From positions 1 through 39,005 of the forward strand of contig JAEUJI010000295.1 in assembly GCA_016794805.1 (NCBI GenBank): DNA of 39,005 bases, given 5' to 3'. The position numbers were made by a program, and so were the translations under genes. This DNA is from Gemmatimonadota bacterium (GTDB lineage Bacteria > Gemmatimonadota > Gemmatimonadetes > Gemmatimonadales > GWC2-71-9). The notes beneath the pieces are model-generated. The model was not told the origin of the DNA, ran no database searches, and saw only the letters and a list, made by a program, of their open reading frames with translations. Shown here piece after piece: positions 8,673-15,534 of this stretch (within the stretch, counting starts at the first letter, position 1; each line of letters starts with the position of its first letter).

Positions 8673-9293
8673 CTACACCCCCTCGTCCCGCAGCCCCTCC
8701 TCGTTCCGGTCCCAGTGGTATTCCATGTAGTGCGCTGTCTCTTCCGCCAGCTCCGAGCCCAGGAGCCGCTCCACCACGTGCAGCGCCATGTCGATGCCGG
8801 CCGAGACGCCAGCGGAGGTCACCACGCGGCCGGCATCCACGAACCGTTCCCCTTCGAGCACCCGGGTGCGTGGCGCCAGGGCCCGGAGCAGGGTGTAGGT
8901 GTCGTGGTGGGTGGTGGCGCTCAAGTCATCCAGCAGCCCCGCCTTCCCCAGGAGCAGCGCCCCGGTGCAGACGGACAGCACCAGTTCCGCCTCGCGGGTC
9001 ACCCGCTGGATCCAGTCGAGCAGCGCCGGATTGTCCACCTCCCGCCGGGTTCCGAAACCGCCGGGTATCACCACGAGATCCGCCGCCGGCGTCTCCGCGG
9101 TGGTGGCGTGCGGGACCACAACGAAGCCGTTCCGCAGCGTCACCGGACCGGGCCGCTCCGCCACGAGGGAGACCTGGAACGGCTCCAGCCCATGGCGCCG
9201 GCCCGCGACCGAAAACACCTCGTACGGGCCCGCGACGTCCAGCACCTCCGCCTCGTCGAAGACGAGGATGGCGACCCGCCGGGCCGCCGTCAC
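8673..9293 (-). CDS. DJ-1/PfpI family protein (GATase1-like)
   Basis: A 206-residue single-domain DJ-1/PfpI-superfamily protein. The nucleophile elbow is SVCTGALLLGKAGLLDD with Cys109; an upstream IPGGFGTRRE supplies the oxyanion loop and ATTHHD follows. This subfamily includes isonitrile hydratases and the sensor half of GATase1-type AraC regulators, but no DNA-binding domain follows here, so the substrate is unknown. GTG 9293 is chosen because it overlaps the thioesterase stop (GTGA) and yields the expected first strand RRVAILVFDEAEVLDVAGPYEVF. It is translated as the second gene of a two-gene operon that ends at the terminator near 8580. Family assignment is firm, activity is not. Confidence 0.85.
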   Translation of the reverse strand: MTAARRVAILVFDEAEVLDVAGPYEVFSVAGRRHGLEPFQVSLVAERPGPVTLRNGFVVVPHATTAETPAADLVVIPGGFGTRREVDNPALLDWIQRVTREAELVLSVCTGALLLGKAGLLDDLSATTHHDTYTLLRALAPRTRVLEGERFVDAGRVVTSAGVSAGIDMALHVVERLLGSELAEETAHYMEYHWDRNEEGLRDEGV

Positions 9294-9817
9294 CGGTCCG
9301 TCACCGCGGGGCGCTGCTGGTCGAGCCAGCGGAGCCGCTCCTCGATCTCGGTATCGAGGCTCTTCCGGACCTCCGCCAGCCGCGCGGCGTACGTCTCCAG
9401 CATCTCCTCCACCGGGGAGGTCGGAGTCCACTTGGGCACCTCCGCCGGGGTCCCGTCCTCCCCCATCGCCACGAAGACCATCACGCAGTGACAGGCCCGC
9501 CGCTTGCTGACGCTCTTGGGATCGGAGGCGTAGATGTCCACGGCGATGTCGAGGCTGGTCCGGCCGGTGCGCATGATCTGCGCCCGCACCTCGACCAGTT
9601 CGCCCACGCAGATGGGCTGGAGGAACCGGATCCCCCCGACATATGCCGTCACGCAGTAGCGACCGGTCCACCCCGCGGCGCAGGTGTAGCCGGCCTGGTC
9701 GATCCACTTCATCACGGAGCCGCCATGCACCTTGCCGCCGAAATTCACGTGGGTCGGCTCGGCCAGGAAGCGGAGCGTCACGCTGGCGGGTCGGGCGGGC
9801 GCGGTGGGTGCGGTCAT
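9290..9817 (-). CDS. Acyl-CoA thioesterase, hotdog fold (YciA/BFIT type)
   Basis: A 175-residue cytosolic hotdog-fold thioesterase expected to hydrolyse acyl-CoA esters. It shows the family pattern EPTHVNFGGKVHGGSVMKWID, with the catalytic Asn/Gly/Asp region, then RYCVTAYVGGIRFLQPICVGELVEV and a CHCVMVFVAM strand. The C-terminal 40 residues (PVEEMLETYAARLAEVRKSL...) are helical, as in YciA-like enzymes. ATG 9817 has a weak AAGG upstream and a TACCTT -10-like box 23 nt before it. It is coupled to the DJ-1/PfpI gene by a 4-nt overlap; whether they share a pathway is unknown. Confidence 0.88.
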   Translation of the reverse strand: MTAPTAPARPASVTLRFLAEPTHVNFGGKVHGGSVMKWIDQAGYTCAAGWTGRYCVTAYVGGIRFLQPICVGELVEVRAQIMRTGRTSLDIAVDIYASDPKSVSKRRACHCVMVFVAMGEDGTPAEVPKWTPTSPVEEMLETYAARLAEVRKSLDTEIEERLRWLDQQRPAVTDR

Positions 9818-9840
9818 GGGCCTTGGGGACGGGGTGGCAT

Positions 9841-9846
9841 AAGGTA
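9841..9846 (-). promoter_or_regulatory. -10-like element for the thioesterase operon
   Basis: TACCTT on the minus strand, 23 nt before ATG 9817, of the TAnnTT type seen repeatedly in this window. The -35 is not clear. Confidence 0.4.
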
Positions 9847-9904
9847 CGGCGGCCCGCTCCCGGGCGGAACCGGGCTTCCCCTATTCCCCCCTCAGGCCCT
9901 TCCC

Positions 9905-9910
9905 TAGATT
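9905..9910 (+). promoter_or_regulatory. -10 element of the kinase gene; predicted leaderless start
   Basis: TAGATT ends six nt before ATG 9917, so a transcript begun at the normal distance would start at or next to the A of the start codon. No Shine-Dalgarno is present. The -35 is weak. Confidence 0.5.
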
Positions 9911-9916
9911 CTGGGC

Positions 9917-11653
9917 ATGGCCGACGCGCCCTGTCCGACCTGCCAGACCCCGGTGCCCGCCGCGGCGCTGTACTGCCCGAACTGCGGCAGCCGTACCGGC
10001 ACCGGGGATTCCCGCCTCGAAGTCGCTCCCGCCCCCGACGTGCAGGTGCAGCTGGCCCTCGCGCTCGGGCCGAAGTACGAGGTGCGCCGGCTCCTGGGAG
10101 AGGGAGGCTTCGCCCAGGTGTACGAGGTGTTTGATACCGACCTGCAGCGCGCGCTCGCCGTCAAGGTGCTCAAGCCGGATATCGCGTGGTCGGCGGGAAT
10201 GCTGGACCGCTTCCGGCAGGAGTGCCGGTCCATCGCCCGGCTGTCGCACCCCAACATCCTCTCCATCCACTTCGTCGGGGAGGGGCAGGGGCTGGTCTAT
10301 TACGCGATGCCCTTCGTGGAGGGGGAGGCGCTGGCGAGCCTCCTGCGCCGGAGCGGCGCGCTCACCCCGGACCGGGCGCTCGCCATCCTGCGGCCCCTGC
10401 TGGACGCGCTCTCCCACGCGCACGGCCAGGGGCTGATCCATCGCGACATCAAGCCCGACAACATCATGCTGGAGGCCAGTTCCGGGCGGCCGCTGCTGGT
10501 GGATTTCGGGATCGCCAAGCGGCTGGACGGCGAGGGCCATCGCACCCAGACCGGGTTCGTGGTCGGCACGCCGCAGTACATGAGCCCGGAGCAGGCGCTC
10601 GGCCAGGGGGACGTGGACGCGCGCTCCGATCTCTACGCGGTCGGCGCGGTCCTGTACCAGATGGTGACCGGCGCGCCGCCCTTCGAAGGGGACACCAGCC
10701 AGGAGATCGTGGGCAAGCACCTGAGCGAGCCGGCGCCGGTCGCCACGGCGGTGAACGCGCGGATCCCGCAATGGCTGTCAGATGTCATCGTGCGGTGCCT
10801 CGCCAAGCGGCCCGCGGAGCGCTACCAGTCCGCCGCCATGCTGCTCGAGGCGCTGACGACCGGCCGGGAGTCGGGGGCGCAGGGCGCGGTGAGCGCCGAG
10901 CGGGTGGCGCGGAAGCTCAAGAGCGAGGAGGCGACGGCGATCATGCCGAGCGCGGAGCAGCGGCGGGCGACGCCCCCGCCGGCCCGGGCCTCGCGCACGG
11001 TCACCGGCGCCGGCGCGGTGACGGCGTCCTCCCCGCCACCCCCAGGCCGCCGGCTCTGGCCGGGGCTGCTGCTGCTGTTCCTCGTGGGTGGCGGCATCGG
11101 GGGGTGGTACTACGTCTCCCGCAGCGCCACGCTGGTGGTGGAGAACCGGCTGGCGGAGCCGATCCGGATCACGGTCGGGGCGCAGACCCAGGAGGTGCCG
11201 GCCGGCGGTGCCGTGGAGCTGAAGGTCAAGGCCGGCTCGCCACTGGTGGCCCAGTGGTTCCTGGTGCGGCCTCCCGGCACGACCGGTCAGCCGCTCGGCA
11301 CGGAGCTGCAGGGAAGCGTGACGCGGGCCTCACCGAAGGGCCGCCTGCTCTATACGGTGGATGCCGCCGACACCGAGCGCCCGATGTTCGCGCCGCTGGT
11401 GACCAACACCACCACGGAGCCCCTCGAGCTCACGATCAACGCCGGGACGGTGAACGCCCAGCCCTGCGGCTGCACCGTCCCCTCCGGCGCGGTGCGGGCG
11501 CACATCGGCTACTACCCGCTCTACCTCAACAGTTCGGTGGAGGCCCGGGCCCCCTCGGGCCGCACCGCCCGGTTCCGCGACCTGGGGGCCAACGTGGACC
11601 GCGCCAACGGCACGGTCGGGCTGCGCTTCGAGCCGAAGGATTTCCCGCCCTGA
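9917..11653 (+). CDS. Transmembrane Ser/Thr protein kinase with N-terminal zinc ribbon
   Basis: A 578-residue PknB-like (Hanks-type) kinase. Residues about 6-26 form a zinc ribbon (CPTCQTPVPA...CPNCG). The kinase domain spans about 52-315: glycine loop LGEGGFAQVYEVF, ATP-binding lysine in ALAVKVLKP, catalytic HRDIKPDN with Asp177, DFGIAKRL and the activation-segment end GTPQYMSPEQ. A Pro/Ala linker (about 330-375) is followed by one membrane segment (LWPGLLLLFLVGGGIGGWYYV, about 380-400) and a ~175-residue extracytoplasmic beta-rich domain that I do not recognise. The layout suggests sensing outside and phosphorylation inside. It is monocistronic, starts just after a TAGATT box, and abuts the opposing Sel1 gene with no gap. 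Its targets cannot be told from sequence. Confidence 0.93.
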   Translation: MADAPCPTCQTPVPAAALYCPNCGSRTGTGDSRLEVAPAPDVQVQLALALGPKYEVRRLLGEGGFAQVYEVFDTDLQRALAVKVLKPDIAWSAGMLDRFRQECRSIARLSHPNILSIHFVGEGQGLVYYAMPFVEGEALASLLRRSGALTPDRALAILRPLLDALSHAHGQGLIHRDIKPDNIMLEASSGRPLLVDFGIAKRLDGEGHRTQTGFVVGTPQYMSPEQALGQGDVDARSDLYAVGAVLYQMVTGAPPFEGDTSQEIVGKHLSEPAPVATAVNARIPQWLSDVIVRCLAKRPAERYQSAAMLLEALTTGRESGAQGAVSAERVARKLKSEEATAIMPSAEQRRATPPPARASRTVTGAGAVTASSPPPPGRRLWPGLLLLFLVGGGIGGWYYVSRSATLVVENRLAEPIRITVGAQTQEVPAGGAVELKVKAGSPLVAQWFLVRPPGTTGQPLGTELQGSVTRASPKGRLLYTVDAADTERPMFAPLVTNTTTEPLELTINAGTVNAQPCGCTVPSGAVRAHIGYYPLYLNSSVEARAPSGRTARFRDLGANVDRANGTVGLRFEPKDFPP

Positions 11654-11662
11654 TCAGGGCGG
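11645..11662. terminator. 18-bp palindrome containing both stop codons of convergent genes
   Basis: CCGCCCTGATCAGGGCGG is a perfect palindrome. The kinase stop (TGA, 11651-11653) and the Sel1-gene stop (TGA on minus, 11654-11656) sit back to back at its centre, with zero intergenic bases. As RNA it can fold as a 6-bp stem with a TGATCA loop on either strand. There is no U-tract. Confidence 0.5.
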
Positions 11663-12349
11663 ATCGAGCAGGACGCCGCTCCGTACCAGGAGCGGCAGGC
11701 GGCAGGCGGCGTTGTTCCCCACGTAGCAGGCCTTCTGGTACAGCGCCACCGCGCGATCCTCGTTCCAGCTCACGCCGCGCCCCTCCTCGTACATCTTCCC
11801 CAGACGGACACAGCTGTTGGCCTCGTCCAGGTCGCAGCCGCGGGCATAGAGCGCGGCGGCGCGCGCCTCGTTGGTGAACATGCCGATGCCCCGCTCAAAC
11901 CGTTCGCCGAGCCGGAGGCAGGCCCGGGCCACCCCCTGGGTGCAGGCGCGCTCGGCGTACCCGTTGGCGGTCGCCGCGTTCGGGATCACGCCGGTGCCCT
12001 CGTCATAGGCCCGGGCCACCTCATCGCACCCGTTCCCGTCGTGGGCCTCGCAGGCGCGGCGGAAGAGCGCCACCGCCCGCGGCGGGTCGTTGTTGAGATA
12101 GAGGCCCCCGAGCAGCCACCGCCCCACCTGGGTGCACCCCGCCGGGGTCCCGAGGTCGCAGGCCCGGAGCGAGAGCTGCTCGGCGCGCGGTCGGTCAGCG
12201 GGAGTGCCGACCCCACTCATGACCAGTTCCGCCAGCCGGGCGCAGTCGGTCCCGACCCCAGCGTTGCACCCGGCGGTCCGGGTCGCCACTTCATCCTGCG
12301 CCGCGAGCGGGGCGGCGAGCAGCAGCAGGCCCAGCAGGTGTCCCCTCAT
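11654..12349 (-). CDS. Secreted Sel1-repeat, cysteine-paired protein
   Basis: A 231-residue protein with a signal peptide (MRGHLLGLLLLAAPLAAQ) followed by about five tandem Sel1-like (TPR-related) repeats of 36-40 residues, each with a pattern like A..L..RAC..G...C..LG. Paired cysteines recur about 8 residues apart (for example RACDLGTPAGC, KACYVGNNAAC), as in the Hcp-type disulfide-rich Sel1 proteins of epsilonproteobacteria. Such repeats mediate protein-protein contacts; no enzyme motif is visible. ATG 12349 overlaps the dinB stop (ATGA), so it is translated as the second gene of that unit. Its role next to a DNA polymerase is unexplained. Confidence 0.85.
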   Translation of the reverse strand: MRGHLLGLLLLAAPLAAQDEVATRTAGCNAGVGTDCARLAELVMSGVGTPADRPRAEQLSLRACDLGTPAGCTQVGRWLLGGLYLNNDPPRAVALFRRACEAHDGNGCDEVARAYDEGTGVIPNAATANGYAERACTQGVARACLRLGERFERGIGMFTNEARAAALYARGCDLDEANSCVRLGKMYEEGRGVSWNEDRAVALYQKACYVGNNAACRLPLLVRSGVLLDPP

Positions 12350-13563
12350 TCGTCCTCCGTTCCCGCCGGCCCGGCGCCCGGATCACGCCGCCGCCGCAGC
12401 GTTCGAGCCGGCGCCACGGCGTCGAAGCCGAACCGCTCCCGCACCCGGTCCACGGCGCTGGTCAGCTCCCGTAACCGGGTACGCTCGGGCGGTTCGAACA
12501 GATCCGCGGGCGCCGCCTCGGCCAGGTTGGTGGCGGCGAGCCCGATGAGCCGGACCCCCTGGCGCCGGCGGCGCGCCTCCTCAAACGCCGGGCGGAGCAG
12601 TTCCCGCGCCGGCGCGAGCAGTTCCGGATCCAGGTCGGTCGGGTGCGCGAGGGTCCGCCGGCGGGTCACGGTGTGGAAGTCGCCGTGCCGGAGCTTGAGG
12701 GTCACCGTGCGCGCCACCAGCCCCGACTCGCGCAGGTCGGCCCCGACCAGCCCCGCGAAGCGCACCAGGAGGCCGTCCAGCTCCTCGGGGTCGGTGCTGT
12801 CGCGGGAGAGCGTTGTTTCCCGGCTCACCGAGCGGGCGGGCCGCCCCGCATGGAGCGCCGTGGTGCCGTGGCCGTGGGCCCGCCACTTGAGCTCCCGGGC
12901 GTAGTCACCCACCAGGCGGCTCAACGCTCCCTCCGAAAGGCGCTGCACCTGCGCCACCTCGGTGAGTCCCAGCTGCCGCAGCCGCTCGCCGGTGCGGGGG
13001 CCGATCCCCGGCAGGGCGCGCAGCGCGAGCCCCGCGACGAACCCCTCCTCCCAGCCGGCGCGCACCTCGCAGATGCCGCGCGGCTTGGCATAGTCGGAGG
13101 CGAGCTTGGCGATCATCCGGTTGGGGCCGATCCCGATGCTGGAGTCGAGGCCGGTCTCAGCCGTGATCTCCCGCCGAAGCCGCTCCGCCACCGGGAGCAG
13201 CGAGACCGGGTGCAGCGCCTCGGTGCCGTTGAAGTCGAGGTATCCCTCGTCCAGCGAGGCCATCGCCACGATCGGTGAGAACCGCCCGAGCACCGCGCGC
13301 ACCGCGCGGGACGCCTCCCGGTAATGCGTGAAGCTTCCCTTGAAGAAGGTGGCGCCGGGGCAGAGCCGTGCCGCCTGCGCGATCGGCATGCCGGACCGGA
13401 CCCCGAAGGCGCGGGCCCCATACGAGGCGGACTGCACCACGCCACGCGACTCGCGCCGGCCACCCACGACCAGGAGATCCACCCCCCGGAGTTCCGGGTG
13501 GCGCTGGCGGCATACCTCGACGAAGAAGGCGTCCAGGTCCACGTGCAGGATCCGTGGCGGCAT
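12346..13563 (-). CDS. dinB: DNA polymerase IV (Y family)
   Basis: Error-prone Y-family polymerase that bypasses lesions. The 405-residue product opens with ILHVDLDAFFVEV (first catalytic Asp), has the palm motif SLDEGYLDF (catalytic Asp-Glu; the residue after DE is usually Ala or Val, here Gly), the GIGPNRMIAKLASDYAKP motif, the helix-hairpin-helix ALPGIGPRTGERLRQLG and the little-finger region. The last ~30 residues are basic and no clear beta-clamp motif of the QLxLF type ends the protein, although ADLFEP occurs earlier. ATG 13563 follows a TATTGT box by six nt. No LexA-like operator was seen upstream, so SOS control cannot be claimed. Confidence 0.95.
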   Translation of the reverse strand: MPPRILHVDLDAFFVEVCRQRHPELRGVDLLVVGGRRESRGVVQSASYGARAFGVRSGMPIAQAARLCPGATFFKGSFTHYREASRAVRAVLGRFSPIVAMASLDEGYLDFNGTEALHPVSLLPVAERLRREITAETGLDSSIGIGPNRMIAKLASDYAKPRGICEVRAGWEEGFVAGLALRALPGIGPRTGERLRQLGLTEVAQVQRLSEGALSRLVGDYARELKWRAHGHGTTALHAGRPARSVSRETTLSRDSTDPEELDGLLVRFAGLVGADLRESGLVARTVTLKLRHGDFHTVTRRRTLAHPTDLDPELLAPARELLRPAFEEARRRRQGVRLIGLAATNLAEAAPADLFEPPERTRLRELTSAVDRVRERFGFDAVAPARTLRRRRDPGAGPAGTEDE

Positions 13564-13569
13564 GGGCGA

Positions 13570-13575
13570 ACAATA
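13570..13575 (-). promoter_or_regulatory. -10-like element of dinB; predicted leaderless start
   Basis: TATTGT on the minus strand, separated from ATG 13563 by six nt, the same spacing as at 9905 and 36591. A weak TTCGGC lies 18 nt upstream. Confidence 0.4.
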
Positions 13576-13657
13576 ACCGCGCGGTCCCGACTGGCCGAAG
13601 CGGGTGTGGCGTGATACCGTTCACCACGCTGTTACTCCACCCGCGCGGAGCCAGGAT

Positions 13658-14170
13658 ATGACACCAAGCAAGGGCCTCCAGAAGGCCATGAACGATCAGG
13701 TGCGCAAGGAGTTTGAGTCCGCCTACCTCTACCTCTCCATGGCCGCCTGGATGGAGGATCAGACCCTGCCCGGATTCGCCGCCTGGCTGCGGCTGCAGGC
13801 GCGCGAGGAGGCGATCCACGCCATGAAGATCTTCGAGCACCTGATCGACCGGAGCTGCCGGGTGGCGCTGCAGCCGCTGGCCGGCCCGCCCACCACGTTC
13901 AAGACTCCGCTCGATGTCTTCGAGCAGGTGAAGAAGCACGAGGAGAAGGTCACGCGGAGCATTGACGAGCTCTACGGGCTGGCGGTGGACGACCGGGACT
14001 ACGCCAGCCAGGTGTTCCTCGAGTGGTTCATCACCGAGCAGGTGGAGGAGGAGAAGAACTCGACCCAGGTGCTGGAGAATGTCCGCCGGGTGGGGGACAA
14101 TCAGGCCGCCCTGGTGATGCTGGACCGCGAACTGGGCCAGCGCGGCGCCACCGCCGAGGCCGGCGAGTGA
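13658..14170 (+). CDS. ftnA: Non-haem ferritin
   Basis: A 170-residue iron-storage ferritin that oxidises Fe(II) and stores it as a mineral core in a 24-mer shell. The four-helix bundle carries the ferroxidase ligands in KEFESAYLYLSM (E18), AREEAIHAM (E51 and H54), KKHEEKVTRSI and ITEQVEEEKN. ATG 13658 is chosen because it begins the family N-terminus (MTPSKGLQKAMNDQVRKEF); the upstream GTG in the same frame adds unrelated sequence. A CGGAG precedes it. The gene overlaps the next one by four nt. No Fur box was recognised in the 95-nt region shared with dinB. Confidence 0.94.
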   Translation: MTPSKGLQKAMNDQVRKEFESAYLYLSMAAWMEDQTLPGFAAWLRLQAREEAIHAMKIFEHLIDRSCRVALQPLAGPPTTFKTPLDVFEQVKKHEEKVTRSIDELYGLAVDDRDYASQVFLEWFITEQVEEEKNSTQVLENVRRVGDNQAALVMLDRELGQRGATAEAGE

Positions 14171-15060
14171 AGCTGCGGATCGCCTTTCTCGGCCTGGGCG
14201 CGATCGGGCGGCCGATGGCCGCGCACCTCGCCCGCCGGTATGACCTCACCGTGTGGAACCGGACGGCGGCACGGGCGGAGGAGTTCGGCGCGCGGACCGG
14301 CGCCCGGGTGGCGGCCACCCCACGCGCGGCGGTCAACGGCGCCACCGTCGTGCTCACCTGCCTCCCCACCAGCCGCGAAGTCGAGGCGCTGCTCGACGGG
14401 CCCGAGGGCCTGCTGGCCGGGCTCGCCGCGGGGGTGCTGTTCCTCGATTGCACCTCGGGAGACCCCGCCTCGTCCCAGCGGATCGCGGCGCGCCTGGCCG
14501 AGCAGGGCGTCGCCTTTGCCGACTGCCCCGTCAGCGGCGGCACCAATGGCGCCGAGGAGGCGGCGCTGACGGTGATGGTCGGTGGCGAGGCGGGCACCTT
14601 CGAGCGGGCGCTGCCGGTGCTCGAGTGTTTCGGGAAGCGGATCGAGCACCTCGGCAACGTCGGTGCCGGGCACGCCATGAAGGCCGTCAACAATGCCCTC
14701 CTCGCCGTGAACATCCTCACGTTCGGTGAAGGCTTCGCCGGCCTGGCCCGGGCCGGGGTGCCGGTGCGGAAGGCGGTCGGGGTGCTCAATGCCTCCTCCG
14801 GCCGGTCGTTTGTGACGGAGGCGCTGGTGCCCGACCGGGTGCTCACCGGGGCCTGGCCCAACACCTTCCGTCTCGCGCTGCTGGAGAAGGACCTCCGCAT
14901 CGCGGTCGAGTTCCTCGAGGGTCAGGGTGTCCGCGCCCCCATCCTCCACCTGGCCGCTGTTCTCTTCCGCCGGGCCCGGGCCGAGCTGGGTGAGGGCGCC
15001 GATTACCTCGAGGCCATCCGGCTGCAGGAGCGCGACGCCGGCGTGGAGATCCGCGGCTAG
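14167..15060 (+). CDS. NAD(P)-dependent beta-hydroxyacid dehydrogenase
   Basis: A 297-residue member of the 3-hydroxyisobutyrate / tartronate-semialdehyde / succinic-semialdehyde reductase family. The N-terminal Rossmann motif is AFLGLGAIGRPMAAHLARR; the substrate motif is DCPVSGGTNGAEEAALTVMVGG; the catalytic lysine is K172 in GHAMKAVNNALLA. The exact substrate cannot be assigned. GTG 14167 overlaps the ferritin stop (GTGA) and gives the expected N-terminus VKLRIAFLGLG. It is followed at a one-nt overlap by the orphan gene at 15060. Valine degradation is one possible role, but no other genes of that pathway are nearby. Confidence 0.88.
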   Translation: MKLRIAFLGLGAIGRPMAAHLARRYDLTVWNRTAARAEEFGARTGARVAATPRAAVNGATVVLTCLPTSREVEALLDGPEGLLAGLAAGVLFLDCTSGDPASSQRIAARLAEQGVAFADCPVSGGTNGAEEAALTVMVGGEAGTFERALPVLECFGKRIEHLGNVGAGHAMKAVNNALLAVNILTFGEGFAGLARAGVPVRKAVGVLNASSGRSFVTEALVPDRVLTGAWPNTFRLALLEKDLRIAVEFLEGQGVRAPILHLAAVLFRRARAELGEGADYLEAIRLQERDAGVEIRG

Positions 15061-15521
15061 TGGCTGACTGGGCCTCCACCACTCGCCTCCCCGTCCGGGT
15101 GACGCTGGCCGAAGGCCTGGTGATCCAGGGCGAGGCCCACCTGCAGCCGCGGGTGGCCCTGCACGACGGCCCCGAGACGCCGGTCGAAATGCTCAATCGA
15201 GGCGACGCGTTCTTCGTGGTCTCCCTGCCGCATGGGGAGACCGTCTTCGTGGCGAAGGACCAGGTCGCCGCCGTCGGCTATGCCGAGGTCAAGGCCGACG
15301 ACGATCCCGAGCGGAAGAGCGCCGCCCGGCTGATCCAGCTGGAGGTCATGATGGTCGGCGGCGTGGAGCACCGTGGCGTCGCGGTCTCCGAGCTGCCGCC
15401 GACCCGGGCCCGCGCCCTCGACTTCCTGAACGAGCCGGAACGGTTCTTCCCGTTGCGCACCGCCGATGGCACCGTCTGCCTCAACCGCCGCTTCGTGCGG
15501 GCGGTTCGCCCCCTCTCCTGA
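15060..15521 (+). CDS. Uncharacterised 153-residue protein upstream of pilT
   Basis: I do not recognise this protein. It has no signal peptide or membrane segment and looks like an alpha/beta cytosolic protein. The first ~80 residues alternate hydrophobic residues in strand-like runs (RVTLAEGLVIQGEA, DAFFVVSLPHGETVFVAKDQVAAVGYAEV), and the second half contains LIQLEVMMVGGVEHRGVAVSEL. This is compatible with two beta-rich units of similar size. GTG 15060 overlaps the last base of the preceding stop, and pilT begins 13 nt downstream, so it is sandwiched in one transcription unit. Coupling to PilT hints at a pilus or motility accessory role, but that is inference only. Confidence 0.75.
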   Translation: MADWASTTRLPVRVTLAEGLVIQGEAHLQPRVALHDGPETPVEMLNRGDAFFVVSLPHGETVFVAKDQVAAVGYAEVKADDDPERKSAARLIQLEVMMVGGVEHRGVAVSELPPTRARALDFLNEPERFFPLRTADGTVCLNRRFVRAVRPLS

Positions 15522-15534
15522 TCTGCAGAGTCCT

